Below, piece by piece: positions 27,583-38,200 of a DNA stretch of 64,000 nucleotides (within the stretch, counting starts at the first letter, position 1; every line of letters begins with the position of its first letter). The DNA lies in contig JASBTM010000003.1 of NCBI GenBank assembly GCA_030148425.1, positions 310,001-374,000 of the forward strand. The letters run 5' to 3'. Below the pieces are notes generated by a model that did not search any database, was not told the DNA's origin, and saw only the letters and a program-made list of their open reading frames with translations. The translations under genes were made by a program, and so were the position numbers. This DNA comes from Hyphomicrobium sp. Lineage in GTDB: Bacteria; Pseudomonadota; Alphaproteobacteria; Rhizobiales; Hyphomicrobiaceae.

Positions 27583-27817
27583 CTCGGTATTTCCGGTCGG
27601 TGTTTATGTCTGACGCTAGCCAAAAATAGCACAACTCGGTTGCTATACGTTGATGCGGATCAAGAAATGAGGTTCAGTTTTTACGGATCCAGCGGTTGCG
27701 GCCGTCCGCCCCTTGCGTGCTGGGGAGGCGCCGCCTATGGGAGTGGCGATGCTGCCCTCGCAATCGCTTTGGATCGCTCCGGGTGGCCGATTTCCATCAA
27801 TCTCGGACAAGACGCGC

Positions 27818-28636
27818 GTGACCGTCAAAGTCGCTGCTTTTTATAAATTCGTTTCGATTGCGGACCCGGAGGAGCTTCGGGCGTCGCTGCGAACGGTTTG
27901 CGAAGCCGAAGGCATCAAGGGAACGATCCTGATTGCGCGCGAGGGCATCAACGGAACGGTGGCCGGAGATCCGGCCGCCATCGATGCCCTGTTTTCGGTG
28001 ATGAGAGGCGACGCGCGTTTCACCGATCTCGTCGTCAAGTTCTCGGACGCCGCGGATTATCCGTTCCGGCGGCTCAAGGTGAAAATAAAGCGCGAGATCG
28101 TGACGTTCGGAGTGCCGGGCGCGGAGCCCGCGGTCGCCATGGGCGAATTGGTCGAGCCCGAGGAATGGAATGCCCTTATCTCCGATCCCGATGTTCTACT
28201 GATCGACACGAGAAACGACTATGAGGTCGAGGTCGGGACCTTTGAAGGTGCGCACAATCCGCGGACGCGGGCGTTCAACGAATTTCCAGATTATGTACGG
28301 CGTACGCTGGGCGATGACCGGAACCGCAAGGTCGCGATGTTCTGCACGGGCGGCATCCGCTGCGAGAAGGCGAGCGCCTTCATGCTCAAGGAAGGCTTCA
28401 CGCAGGTCTATCAACTGCATGGCGGCATCTTGCGCTATCTTGAGCGCATCGAGCCCGAAGATAGCCTCTGGCGCGGCGAGTGCTTCGTCTTCGACGAGCG
28501 CGTGGCTCTGGAGCACGGCGTGCGCGAGGGCAGCCATGGGCTTTGCTCGCGGTGCGGTTTTCCGATCAAGCGGGACGGGGAGGGCAGTGGCGCGCTCTGC
28601 GCTCGCTGCCAGGGCGCGGATCTCGTCGAAAATTAA
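27818..28636 (+). CDS. trhO: tRNA uridine(34) hydroxylase, rhodanese-related
   Basis: TrhO-type proteins catalyse oxygen-dependent 5-hydroxylation of uridine 34 in tRNAs. An N-terminal acylphosphatase-like domain (VAAFYKFVSI onward; EGINGTVAG) precedes a rhodanese domain with the active-site loop MFCTGGIRCEKASAFM. A cysteine-rich C-terminal tail with two C-x2-C pairs (CSRCGFP, CARCQG) is also present. I take the GTG at 27818, since the conserved domain begins there (TVKVAAFYKF). ATG codons at 27737 and 27749 would add an unsupported extension. 272 residues. Confidence 0.88.
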   Translation: MTVKVAAFYKFVSIADPEELRASLRTVCEAEGIKGTILIAREGINGTVAGDPAAIDALFSVMRGDARFTDLVVKFSDAADYPFRRLKVKIKREIVTFGVPGAEPAVAMGELVEPEEWNALISDPDVLLIDTRNDYEVEVGTFEGAHNPRTRAFNEFPDYVRRTLGDDRNRKVAMFCTGGIRCEKASAFMLKEGFTQVYQLHGGILRYLERIEPEDSLWRGECFVFDERVALEHGVREGSHGLCSRCGFPIKRDGEGSGALCARCQGADLVEN

Positions 28637-28785
28637 GGCTTCGGTCCGATTGGCCATTTTTCGCATAAGCCAGTCGCGAGAAGCCGCAGGTTGGGCATGG
28701 AATGGGGCCTTGCCCGGTCGCCGCGGAATAATGCTATAGGTCGCCCATATATTAAGGCGCATTTGAGCCGAGCGCGTTCGAGGCC

Positions 28786-30273
28786 ATGACTTTCCGCAAA
28801 CCCGGTGACCACAATCCGCAGCAGGACGATAGAGCCACGCTCGACGAACTCGTCCGTTGGCGCCGCGATGTCCGGCGTTTTCGCGCGGATGCGGTGCCGG
28901 ACGATCTGATCGATAAACTGTTGCGGCTTGCCGATCTGGCGCCGTCTGTTGGCAACAGCCAGCCGTGGCGGATCGTCAATGTGCGCTCGCTCGAGACGCG
29001 GGCGGCGATCGTCAGAAATTTCGAAGAGGCGCGGGGCCGGTCTGCTGATGCTTATGCGGGCGAACAGGCGGATCTCTACAATCGGCTGAAGCTCGCAGGT
29101 TTCGATGCCGCGCCCGTGCATCTCGCCGTGTTTTCCGACCGCAAAGCCTTGCAAGGGCATGGCCTCGGCCGGCAGACGATGCCTGAGACGCTCGATCACT
29201 CGTGTGCCTGCATGGTGACCGTCCTCTGGCTCGCGGCGCGCGAAGCGGGTCTTGGACTCGGCTGGGTTTCAATCATCGATCCTGACGAAGTCGCCAAGGC
29301 GCTCGATGCGCCACCGGGCTGGAAGCTCGTCGGCTATCTGCTTCTCGGCTGGCCCGAGGAAGAGCATCTCGATCCCGAGCTTGAGCGTTTCGGCTGGCAG
29401 CCGCGAACGGCTTTCGAGACGCGGTATTCGGAGGCTGTGGCCAAACCGGCGGAAGCGTCGCCTGTTGGCGTCGCTGGTGCGGTGCTCGGATCGGTGACGC
29501 TCGTCGGCGCAGGACCTGGCGACCCGGAGCTTCTGACCATCAAAGCCATGAAGGCGCTACAATCGGCGGACGCGGTTCTCTACGACGATCTCGTCGCTAA
29601 GCCGATCCTCGAATTCGTGCGCCCCGGTGCGCGGATGGTCGACGTCGGCAAGCGCGGATACCGGAAATCCTGCAAGCAGCCCGATATCAACGCGATGATG
29701 GTGTCGCTGGCGCGCGAGGGGCTGAAGGTCGTTCGCCTGAAATCAGGCGATCCGCTGATTTTCGGCCGGGCGGGCGAAGAGATCGAAGCCTGCCAGAACG
29801 CCGGCATTGCGATCAGCGTGGTTCCGGGAGTGACGTCGGCACAGGGCGGGGCTGCGGGCCTCAGGGTTTCGCTGACGAACCGGGAGCACGCCCGCCGGCT
29901 GCAATTCATTACCGCACATGACCGCCGCGGACATCTGCCGCAGGACATTGACTGGAGCGCCATCGCGGACACTGCCGCGACGACGGTCATCTACATGCCG
30001 AAGCGGACTCTTGCCGAACTGACTGAGGTCGCGCTGGTGCATGGTCTCGATCCAAAGACGCCGGCCGTCGCTGTCGCCAACGCGACGCGACCGGATGAGA
30101 CGGTCTTCATCTCGACGGTCGGGAAGATTGCGGGAAAGCTCGATGCTGCACATCCGGACGGACCCGTGCTTGTGATGGTCGGCGAGGCGCTTCGGTATGC
30201 AACCTCCCAAGATGCGGCGGAGCAGGCCGAGGCCATCGTTTCCACGCTGGACGTGATGCCGGGGCGGATATGA
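28786..30273 (+). CDS. Fused BluB-CobA: DMB synthase / uroporphyrinogen-III C-methyltransferase
   Basis: One 495-residue chain joins two cobalamin enzymes. Residues ~15-215 match BluB, which cannibalises FMNH2 with O2 to make 5,6-dimethylbenzimidazole. The WRRDVRRF motif (D28), APSVGNSQPWR, RQTMPETL and GLGLGWVSI (S162) correspond to the catalytic Asp and Ser of S. meliloti BluB. After a ~20-residue Ala/Pro linker, residues ~235-490 match CobA/SUMT, with VTLVGAGPGDPELLTIKAM core, VRLKSGDPLIFGRAGEE and VVPGVTSAQGGAA. No frameshift or internal stop separates them. The chain thus makes both precorrin-2 and the lower ligand. cbiB follows 41 nt downstream. Confidence 0.93.
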   Translation: MTFRKPGDHNPQQDDRATLDELVRWRRDVRRFRADAVPDDLIDKLLRLADLAPSVGNSQPWRIVNVRSLETRAAIVRNFEEARGRSADAYAGEQADLYNRLKLAGFDAAPVHLAVFSDRKALQGHGLGRQTMPETLDHSCACMVTVLWLAAREAGLGLGWVSIIDPDEVAKALDAPPGWKLVGYLLLGWPEEEHLDPELERFGWQPRTAFETRYSEAVAKPAEASPVGVAGAVLGSVTLVGAGPGDPELLTIKAMKALQSADAVLYDDLVAKPILEFVRPGARMVDVGKRGYRKSCKQPDINAMMVSLAREGLKVVRLKSGDPLIFGRAGEEIEACQNAGIAISVVPGVTSAQGGAAGLRVSLTNREHARRLQFITAHDRRGHLPQDIDWSAIADTAATTVIYMPKRTLAELTEVALVHGLDPKTPAVAVANATRPDETVFISTVGKIAGKLDAAHPDGPVLVMVGEALRYATSQDAAEQAEAIVSTLDVMPGRI

Positions 30274-30314
30274 TGTCCTTGTTTCCGGTCGCCGTGGCTG
30301 GATAGGCGAACGCC

Positions 30315-31289
30315 ATGACAGCCGCGCAGACCCTATTTGTCCTTGTCGGAGCGCTCGTTCTCGAAGCTACGTTCGGATATCCGGATTGGATTTATCAGCG
30401 CATCGGGCATCCGGTGTCGTGGATCGGACGGCTCGTCGGATTCCTGGACCATCGTCTCAACAAGGAGGCGGAAAGCGCCGATGCCCGGCAGAAGGCCGGC
30501 ATTCTTGCGCTCGTGATCCTGCTTGCCGTTACGGGACTTCTCGCGTGGATCGTGGAGCACGCTTTCCAGCGCATCGCGTTCGGTCCGTTTTTCATCGCGA
30601 TCATCACGTCGACGCTGATCGCGAGCCGGAGCCTTTACGATCATGTCGTGGCGGTTGCGCGCGCGCTGCATCAATACGGACTTGAAGATGCCCGTCGCGC
30701 GGTCGGGCGTATCGTCGGGCGCAATCCGCAGACGCTGGACGAGCATGGCGTTGCGCGCGCGGCGATCGAAAGCCTTGCGGAGAATGCTTCGGATGGCATC
30801 GTTGCGCCCGTCTTCTGGTTTGCGATCTTCGGGCTGCCAGGAATCGTCATCTATAAGGCGGTTAACACAGCCGACAGCATGATCGGGCATCGAACGCCGC
30901 GGCATGAAGCGTTCGGCTGGGCGTCGGCGCGCCTCGACGATCTTCTCAATCTGCCGGCCTCGCGCTTGACGGCGCTTCTGCTGGCCGTCGCCAGTATCTT
31001 TACGCCCGGCGCCTCTGTCGCTGGTGCGCTTGAGGCGGTTTCGCGCGACGCTTCCAAGCATCGGTCTCCGAATGCGGGCTGGCCGGAGAGTGCGATCGCG
31101 GGTGCGCTGGGACTTAAGCTCAATGGTCCGAAGGTCTACGGCGAGGCGCGCGTTGAGGACGCCTACATGGGCGACGGCAGGCGCGATGCGACGGCCGAAG
31201 ATATCCATTCCGCACTTTGGCTGACGACCACGGCGTGGGGCATCATGGTCGGATGCCTGCTGCTTCTTGCGATCATCTTGCCAAGCTGA
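30315..31289 (+). CDS. cbiB: Adenosylcobinamide-phosphate synthase CbiB/CobD
   Basis: An integral membrane enzyme that attaches (R)-1-amino-2-propanol or its phosphate to adenosylcobyric acid. The 324-residue protein begins with [22 protein letters not shown] core. It has about five TM helices and conserved [20 protein letters not shown] and [17 protein letters not shown] motifs (cores). It follows bluB-cobA on the same strand. Its last 17 nt overlap the 3' end of the convergent cobQ gene. The aminopropanol-supplying decarboxylase (CobC/CobD) is not in the window. Called cobD in P. denitrificans nomenclature. Confidence 0.94.
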   Translation: MTAAQTLFVLVGALVLEATFGYPDWIYQRIGHPVSWIGRLVGFLDHRLNKEAESADARQKAGILALVILLAVTGLLAWIVEHAFQRIAFGPFFIAIITSTLIASRSLYDHVVAVARALHQYGLEDARRAVGRIVGRNPQTLDEHGVARAAIESLAENASDGIVAPVFWFAIFGLPGIVIYKAVNTADSMIGHRTPRHEAFGWASARLDDLLNLPASRLTALLLAVASIFTPGASVAGALEAVSRDASKHRSPNAGWPESAIAGALGLKLNGPKVYGEARVEDAYMGDGRRDATAEDIHSALWLTTTAWGIMVGCLLLLAIILPS

Positions 31290-32742
31290 GCAGCTCATCG
31301 ATGTCGATGTGCTGTGCGAGATGTTCGGCGAAGAGATCGAGAATGTCGTCGATCTCCGTTTCGTAAGTCACCGCCGTAGCGACGCCAAATTCCGCGAGAA
31401 ATGCAGCGCGGGCGGCATCGGACGAGAAAATGCCGTGGACGTAGCAGCCGGATACGATGCCGTCGGGGGACGTCGCGCCGTCGCGCCTTCCGTCTGAAAA
31501 CGCCACCACGGAGCGCGTGGTATCTGGACCTGTCGTTTCGCCGACGTGCATCTCGTAGCCGTCGAATGCTGCGCCTGAAGCGGCGAGCGTACCGGAAACG
31601 CGCTTTAGCGTTTTTTCGATGCCGAATGTGGTTTCGACGTCGAGGAGGCCAAGGCCTTCGACGGTCCGCGTGGGGCCTTCGATGCCGGCAGGATCGGAGA
31701 TGCGCTTTCCGAGCATCTGATAGCCTCCGCAGAGACCAAGCACGCGGCCTCCACGGCGAACGTGCGCCTTGATGTCGATGTCCCAACCTTCTGCGCGGAG
31801 CGCCGTCAGGTCGTCGATGGTCGTCTTCGAGCCGGGCAAGAGAACGAGATCGGCATTCGCGGGAATGGGATGGCCGGGCTCGATCAGCGCGACCGATACA
31901 CTGGGTTCGTTGCGTAGCGGATCGAGGTCATCGAAGTTCGAGATCCGCGGCAGAAGCGGCACGGCGATGAGGAGCTTCGCCGGATTATTTCGCTGCGCGG
32001 ATTTCATAAGGTCCCGAAGTCCGAGCGCGTCTTCGGCGGGCAATTTTCTGGCGTCCGGGAAGAATGGCACGAGGCCGAGGGGCGCCCATCCCGTCAATCG
32101 CGCGATGGCGGTCATGCCATCGGCGAACAGCGTCGGATCGCCGCGCATCTTGTTGACAATGAAGCCGCGGATCATAGCGGCGTCGTCCGCATCGAGGACG
32201 TGACGGGTTCCGACGAGGCTCGCGATGACGCCGCCGCGGTCGATATCGCCGATGAGCACGATTGGAACGTTCGCCGCGCGGGAAAACCCCAAGTTCGCGA
32301 TGTCGTTCGCGCGCAGGTTAATTTCGGAGGCGCTGCCTGCGCCTTCGACGAGAACGAGATCGGCGTCGGCTTTCAATCGCTCGAAGCTTTTGAGCACGGC
32401 CGGCAGAAGATCTTTTTTCTTGGATTGGAAATCGCGCGCTCGCGCCGAGCCGTGCATTTTACCTTGGACGACAATCTGCGCGCCAGTTTCGCTTTCGGGC
32501 TTCAGGAGCACGGGATTCATATGCACCGACGGGGCTACGCGTGCGGCGCGCGCCTGTAGCGCCTGCGCGCGTCCGATCTCACCGCCATCCGCCGTGACGG
32601 CGGCGTTATTCGACATGTTCTGCGGCTTGAACGGCAAAACGCGAATACCGCGATTGGCGAATAAGCGGCACAGTCCCGCGACGATCAACGATTTGCCGAC
32701 GTCCGAGCCGGTTCCAGAGAACATCAGCGCGCGGGCAGACAT
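31273..32742 (-). CDS. cobQ: Cobyric acid synthase (glutamine-hydrolysing)
   Basis: Amidates positions b, d, e and g of adenosylcobyrinic acid a,c-diamide, using glutamine and ATP. In 489 residues it has the dethiobiotin-synthetase-like ATPase domain ([20 protein letters not shown] core, [10 protein letters not shown]) and a C-terminal type I glutamine amidotransferase domain. The latter has the nucleophile Cys in [13 protein letters not shown] and a late His in YVHGIF. It is last in the cobP-cobO-cobQ unit, and its start overlaps the cobO stop by 1 nt. It is convergent with cbiB. Confidence 0.95.
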   Translation of the reverse strand: MSARALMFSGTGSDVGKSLIVAGLCRLFANRGIRVLPFKPQNMSNNAAVTADGGEIGRAQALQARAARVAPSVHMNPVLLKPESETGAQIVVQGKMHGSARARDFQSKKKDLLPAVLKSFERLKADADLVLVEGAGSASEINLRANDIANLGFSRAANVPIVLIGDIDRGGVIASLVGTRHVLDADDAAMIRGFIVNKMRGDPTLFADGMTAIARLTGWAPLGLVPFFPDARKLPAEDALGLRDLMKSAQRNNPAKLLIAVPLLPRISNFDDLDPLRNEPSVSVALIEPGHPIPANADLVLLPGSKTTIDDLTALRAEGWDIDIKAHVRRGGRVLGLCGGYQMLGKRISDPAGIEGPTRTVEGLGLLDVETTFGIEKTLKRVSGTLAASGAAFDGYEMHVGETTGPDTTRSVVAFSDGRRDGATSPDGIVSGCYVHGIFSSDAARAAFLAEFGVATAVTYETEIDDILDLFAEHLAQHIDIDELLSLAR

Positions 32743-33362
32743 CAGAACTCGATGCCTTCCTGAGCTTTAACGCCCGCCGAGAAATGATGCTTTACCGCCG
32801 CCATCTCGGTGACGCCGTCGGCAATTGCGATCAACTCGGGCTTGGCGTTGCGGCCGGTGACGACGATGTGGAGATCGTTACGCCGATTGCGCAGCGTCTC
32901 GATGACGTCATCGATCGGCAAATAATCGTAGCGCAGGGCAATATTGAGCTCGTCGAGGATCAGGAGCCGGATGGATGGGTCGGCCATGAGGTCCTTGGCT
33001 TTCGTCCAGGCACGCGAGGCGGCAGCGATATCGCGCGTCTTGTCCTGCGTTTCCCAGGTGAAGCCTTCGCCCATCGTATGCCAGGAGATCTGGTCGCCGA
33101 AGCGCTCCAAGGCGTCGCGCTCGCCCGTTTTCCAGGCGCCTTTGATGAATTGCACGACGCCGACGCGCCAACCGTGTCCGAGCGCGCGCAGCACGAGCCC
33201 GAACGCGGCGGTGGATTTGCCTTTTCCAGGGCCGGTATGGACGAGAAGAACGCCCTTTTCGATCTGCTTCGAGGCAACCTCGGAATCTTGCATCGCTTTG
33301 CGCTTCGCCATCTTGGCTTTGTGGCGCTCGGCCTCGCTGTCGGGTGTCGGTTCGGTGCTCAC
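32742..33362 (-). CDS. cobO: Cob(I)yrinic acid a,c-diamide adenosyltransferase
   Basis: Adds the 5'-deoxyadenosyl upper ligand from ATP to Co(I) corrinoids. The 206-residue CobA/CobO/BtuR-type protein has the modified P-loop [20 protein letters not shown] (core GPGKGKSTA). [22 protein letters not shown] core and the Walker B-like [13 protein letters not shown] follow. The N-terminal ~30 residues are highly charged. It lies between cobP (3-nt gap) and cobQ (1-nt overlap) in a tight minus-strand operon. The product feeds CobQ next door. Confidence 0.95.
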   Translation of the reverse strand: MSTEPTPDSEAERHKAKMAKRKAMQDSEVASKQIEKGVLLVHTGPGKGKSTAAFGLVLRALGHGWRVGVVQFIKGAWKTGERDALERFGDQISWHTMGEGFTWETQDKTRDIAAASRAWTKAKDLMADPSIRLLILDELNIALRYDYLPIDDVIETLRNRRNDLHIVVTGRNAKPELIAIADGVTEMAAVKHHFSAGVKAQEGIEF

Positions 33363-33365
33363 GTC

Positions 33366-33890
33366 TCAGCCTTTCAAGGTCAGAGGTAGGCCGGCAGCAA
33401 CGAACACCACGCGGTCGGCGGCTGCCGCGATTTTCTGATTGAGACGGCCCGCTTCGTCGCGAAAGGCCCGGGCGAGGGCGTTGTCCGGCACGATGCCCAG
33501 GCCGACCTCGTTCGACACCATGACACAGGGCGCAACTCGTTTCGATACTGCCGCAAGCAACGTGTCCGTCGCCTCAGGGATCGAGCGGTCGGCGTGCATC
33601 AGGTTCGAAACCCAAAGGGTCAGGCAATCGACCAGGCTCGGCAGTTCCGCCGTCCGGTTTGCCAATGTATCGGCAATCTCGAGAGGGGTCTCGTGATCGA
33701 CCCAACCGTCACCCCGCCGGCCTTTATGGTGCTTGATGCGGTCGACCATTTCGCCATCGAACGCCTCGGCGGTGGCGATGTAGGCCCAAGGCCCCGGAAT
33801 GGCTGTTAAAAGCCCTTCGGCATAGGTGCTTTTGCCGGATCGGGCACCGCCAAGGACGAGGGTCAGCTGCGGGAGATGCGAAGTGGTCAT
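33366..33890 (-). CDS. cobP: Adenosylcobinamide kinase / guanylyltransferase
   Basis: A bifunctional enzyme that phosphorylates adenosylcobinamide and converts it to AdoCbi-GDP (CobP in P. denitrificans, CobU in Salmonella). The 174 residues start with the P-loop LVLGGARSGKSTYAEGL. They contain the guanylylated-His region RIKHHKGRRGDGWVDHETP and the late motif VMVSNEVGLGIVPDNALAR (core). It is first gene of the minus-strand cobP-cobO-cobQ operon, divergent from the riboswitch-led cobW operon 356 nt away. No second riboswitch is visible on its strand. Confidence 0.95.
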   Translation of the reverse strand: MTTSHLPQLTLVLGGARSGKSTYAEGLLTAIPGPWAYIATAEAFDGEMVDRIKHHKGRRGDGWVDHETPLEIADTLANRTAELPSLVDCLTLWVSNLMHADRSIPEATDTLLAAVSKRVAPCVMVSNEVGLGIVPDNALARAFRDEAGRLNQKIAAAADRVVFVAAGLPLTLKG

Positions 33891-33964
33891 TGCGAGCTTT
33901 CCGGCGGCCCATTGGACCTGCTAGGCGATTGACGGCGGTTATGGGGTCACTTATCGATTGGGAT

Positions 33965-34120
33965 GACGGTCCCTCGCAAGAGGGTTCAAAGGGAATGCGG
34001 TATTCATTCCGCAGCTGCCCCCGCAACTGTAAGCGGTGAGCATAGGCGAAAATCACCACTGGGCTTAGGTCCGGGAAGGTCGCCAGATGCGAAGACCCGT
34101 GAGCCAGGAGACCTACCGTC
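33965..34120 (+). promoter_or_regulatory. Cobalamin riboswitch
   Basis: A classical AdoCbl-binding leader. The closing stem GACGGT (33965-33970) pairs with ACCGTC (34115-34120). Inside are GTTCAAAGGGAA, the CCGCAGCTGCCCCCGCAACT stretch, GTAAGCGG, CCACTGGG, GGGAAGG and the B12 box GAGCCAGGAGACC. It ends ~125 nt before cobW and so should repress the cobWNGHIJ operon when cobalamin is plentiful. The 34121-34246 segment would hold the expression platform; I see no clear T-run, so control may be at translation of cobW. Confidence 0.96.
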
Positions 34121-34246
34121 GCCAGAAAAGCTTCCAGTCGTCGCCGGTGGGGCGAGAAAGGTTAAGATGCACGTCAGATCATTCGGCGCACAGCGGTGCG
34201 CGGCTGTCCGATCCTCTAAAAATTCTGTGTGGCAGGAGGTGCGGCG

Positions 34247-35284
34247 ATGAGCGCGCGCAAAGTTCCTGTCACCATCGTCACGGGCTTCCTCGGGGCGGGC
34301 AAAACGACGCTTGTGCGCCATACCATCGAGAATGCGCACGGCCGCCGGCTGGCGCTGATCGTCAACGAATTCGGCGATGTTGGCGTCGATGGAACAATTC
34401 TTCGGTCGTGCGGCATCGAGAATTGCCCGGACGAAAACATCATCGAGCTGACGAATGGCTGCTTGTGCTGCACGGTGGCCGACGATTTCATACCGACGCT
34501 CGAAGCGCTGCTGGCGCGAGAGCCCGCGCCTGAGCACATCATCATCGAGACGTCGGGACTTGCTTTGCCGAAGCCGCTCGTCAAGGCTTTCGAATGGCCG
34601 GATATTCGTAACCGCGTCACGGTTGACGGTGTCGTGACTGTCGTGGATGGCCCGGCAGTCCTGGCCGGTCGTTTCGCCGACGATCCGGAGAAGGTCGCGG
34701 CGCAACGGGAAGCCGATCCCTCCGTCGATCACGAGAATCCGCTGGAAGAAGTCTTCGAAGATCAGCTTCTTTGCGCCGATCTTATCGTTCTCAATAAGTG
34801 CGATCACTTGTCTCCGGAGCTGGCCGCGGGTGTCGCAGAGGACATCCGGAGTATGCTGCCGCGCGCCATCAAGATCGTCGCGACGCATGACGGCATCGTG
34901 CCGCCGAGCGTCCTGCTCGGGCTTTCGGCGGCTGCCGAAGACGATCTCGCCTCGCGGCCGTCGCATCACGACAACGAGCCGGAGCACGATCACGACGATT
35001 TCGAGACGTTTATCGTGGAGGTTCCGCAGCTTGCTTCTCCTGACGATCTCGCGTCACGGGCGAAGGCGATTGCGAACGATCACGACGTGCTGCGCGTCAA
35101 AGGTTTTGCCGCGATCGACGGCAAGCCGATGCGTCTCTTGCTGCAGGGCGTCGGCGAGCGCATCGATACGCGCTATGAGCGCGCGTGGCAGTCGGGTGAG
35201 CAGCGAGTCGGAAAACTGGTCGTGATCGGCCAAAAAGGCTTGGATCGTGACAGCATCACCCGCACGTTGACGGGCGCTGGCTAA
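34247..35284 (+). CDS. cobW: CobW, G3E-family GTPase / metallochaperone
   Basis: A COG0523 GTPase thought to handle cobalt for the cobaltochelatase. ATG 34247 has AGGAGG 7 nt upstream. The 345 residues show the P-loop GFLGAGKTTL (13-22), the metal motif NGCLCCTV (C72, C74, C75), Walker B-like IIIETSGLALP, the guanine motif LNKCD and a His/Asp-rich stretch HHDNEPEHDHDD (~236-247). A CobW_C domain follows. It is first in the riboswitch-controlled operon, and its stop overlaps the cobN start by 1 nt, consistent with a role in cobalt insertion. Confidence 0.95.
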   Translation: MSARKVPVTIVTGFLGAGKTTLVRHTIENAHGRRLALIVNEFGDVGVDGTILRSCGIENCPDENIIELTNGCLCCTVADDFIPTLEALLAREPAPEHIIIETSGLALPKPLVKAFEWPDIRNRVTVDGVVTVVDGPAVLAGRFADDPEKVAAQREADPSVDHENPLEEVFEDQLLCADLIVLNKCDHLSPELAAGVAEDIRSMLPRAIKIVATHDGIVPPSVLLGLSAAAEDDLASRPSHHDNEPEHDHDDFETFIVEVPQLASPDDLASRAKAIANDHDVLRVKGFAAIDGKPMRLLLQGVGERIDTRYERAWQSGEQRVGKLVVIGQKGLDRDSITRTLTGAG

Positions 35285-38200
35285 TGCATATCGTCGTTCG
35301 CGAGAGCCGGGATCTCGATGAGGCGGCAGCGCCTCAAGATCTCGGACTCGCGCCCGCCGACGTCGTTTTCCTGTCTTTCTCCGATTCCGATCTCGCTATG
35401 GCCGCGGCTGCGTTTCGTGCAAACCGCAGCGAACGGCTAGCGACCCTGCGCGTCGCGAACTTGAATGCCTTGCGCCATCCGATGTCGGTCGATCTCTTTA
35501 TCGACGCGACGCTCAACGGAACGAAGGCCGTGCTTGTGCGTCTGCTCGGCGGCCTCGATTACTGGCGTTACGGCGGCGAGCAACTCGGCAAGCGCTGCCG
35601 TGAGCTTGGCATCGCACTTGCCATCGTGCCGGGGGACGGACGCCCGGACATTCGGCTTTCTGCATTGTCGACGCTTGAGACCGGGGACCTGGCGCAGATC
35701 GAGGCGCTGCTCGATACGGGCGGCGTCGAAAATACGCGCACGGCGCTTAATGCCGTACTGGGTCAGCGCGACGAAAGCGGCGCAATTCCAGGACCGAAGT
35801 CGATTCCAAGTTTCGGCACGTATCGGGAAAGCACGGTGCGCTCCGACGTGCGAGGTACTGCAGCCGTGGTCTTCTATCGTTCGCATTTGCTTGCGGGCGA
35901 TGTTGCGCCTGTCGATGCGCTGATTGATGCGCTTGAAGACCAGGAGCTTCATGCGGCAGCGCTCTACGTTCCGAGCCTCAAGGCTGCCGATGCAGCACAG
36001 TGGATCCGAGCTGAGTTAAAAGCCATCGCGCCCGACGTGATCATAAATGCGACAGCATTCGCTGCACGCGATGGCGCGGAGGAGTCGCCGCTCGATGCCG
36101 CCGGGTGTCCGGTTCTGCAAGTCGCGCTCGCGAATTCGTCGTTCGATCTTTGGGAGAAATCGCAGCGCGGTCTCAGCGCGTCGGATCTGGCGATGCACGT
36201 CGTGCTGCCGGAGCTCGACGGGCGGCTGTTCGCAGGCGTCGTCTCGTTCAAGGAAGACGACGAACTCGGCAAAGAACTCGGGATGCCGCTGTTGCGGCAT
36301 CAGCCATATGCCTCGAGCGTCGCGCATGTGGCCGAGCTTGCCGCGCGCTGGGCGAAACTTCGCAATACGGCGCGACGTCATATCCGCGCGGCGCTGCTTC
36401 TCTCGACTTATCCCGGCCGACCCGATCAGATCGCCCACGCCGTCGGGCTCGATGGCCTCGAAAGCGCGTGCCTCATCGCGCAGCGTCTGGAAAGCGAAGA
36501 TTTTGCGATTGCCGATCTTCCTTTGGGTTCTCACGATCTTGTCGAGCGGCTCGGTCCGGCGCGCGCAGTGTCGTGGCCGCTATCGGATTATCTCGCGGCG
36601 TTCGCAGCTCTGCCGATGGCTTTGCGCGAGAGCATCACTGCGGCTTGGGGCGAACCGGAAAACGACGATGCCCTTGCCGACGGCGCATTTCATTTCCGTG
36701 TGACGTTCGCCGGAAATCTCGTCATCGGTCTGCAGCCGGAGCGCGGGCTGATGCTAGACCGGAAGGCGCAATATCACGATCCTTCGACGCCGCCCCGGCA
36801 TAGCTATGTCGCGTTCTATCTTTGGCTTCGGCACGTCGCGAATATCGATGCGCTTATTCACCTCGGGGCGCACGGTACGCTCGAATGGCTGCCGGGAAAA
36901 GCCGTTGGCGGGAGCGAGGCTTGCTCGCCGCGTGCGCTCATCGGACCGCTGCCGATGATCTATCCCTTTATCGTCAACGATCCGGGCGAAGCGGCGCAAG
37001 CGAAACGGCGTCTCACCGCGGTGACGCTCGGCCATAAGCCACCTCCGATGACAGACGCGGGCTTGTCCGGTCCGCTCAGCGACGTTGAACGCCTCGTCGA
37101 TGAATTTTCCTCAGCGGAAGGCCTCGATCCGCGACGGCGGAAGGTTTTATCGGAGCAGATTGTCGATGCTGCCATTCGCGCCGGCATCGCCGAGCGGTGC
37201 GGTCTTGAAGCTGGCATGGCGGCAAGCGAAGCTTTGACGCGTATCGATGCCTTTCTGTGCGACGTGAAAGAGCTGGCCATTCGCGATGGTCTGCACGTGC
37301 TTGACGATACCGAACTCGATGCGATTGTGCGCGCGCTTACCGGCGGGTTTATCGCGCCGGGGCCTGCAGGCGCGCCAAGTCGTGGTCGGTCCGATGTTCT
37401 GCCGACAGGTCGTAACCTCTACAGCGTCGATCCGCGCAGCGTGCCGACGCCGACGGCATGGACCAACGGCAAGCGCGCCGCCAAGTCGATACTCGACCGC
37501 TATCTTTCCGATCATGGCGACTGGCCGCGCGCGATCGTGCTCGATCTCTGGGGAAGCGCGACGCTACGCACGGGCGGCGAAGAGCTTGCGACGGCGTTGG
37601 CGCTCATCGGCGTTCGGCCCGTGTGGGATCAGCGATCCTATCGCGTCACCGGCATCGAGACCGAAGCGCTCGCTGAACTCGGACGGCCGCGCGTTGATGT
37701 GACACTCAGGATCTCGGGGCTGTTTCGAGACATGTTTGCCGCTCAGCTTGCCTTGTTCGACAGTGCGATTGCGTTGGTCGCGGGCCTAACCGAAGACGCC
37801 GCCGACAATCCGTTGCGCGAAGCGGCACAATCGGAAGTCCGTCTCGATCGCATCTTCGGTCCAGCAGGCGGCAGCTTCGGCGCGGGCGTGATGCAGCACA
37901 TCGATCGCGGTGACTGGAAAGAACGCGACGATCTCGGCCGTTCGTATCTCAAAAGCTCGGAGGCCGCTTATCGCGGCGAGAGCGCGCCGACGACAGGAAC
38001 GGGTTTTGAGAATCGCGTCAAAGCGGCTGACGCGTTCGTGCATGTGCAGGATCACAGCGAGATCGATCTTTTGACCGGCGGCGATTTTGCGGCGCATGAG
38101 GGTGGCTTCGCGGCAGCTGCGGCTGCTCTCGGCAACGATCGCGTCGCTCTTTATCATGGCGACACGGCAAATCCGGAAACGCCGCGGATGCGGACGCTGC

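Noticed and set aside
28637..28785. Possible second cobalamin riboswitch before bluB-cobA
   Set aside because: The spacer is only ~150 nt and contains no B12 box or other conserved riboswitch segments.
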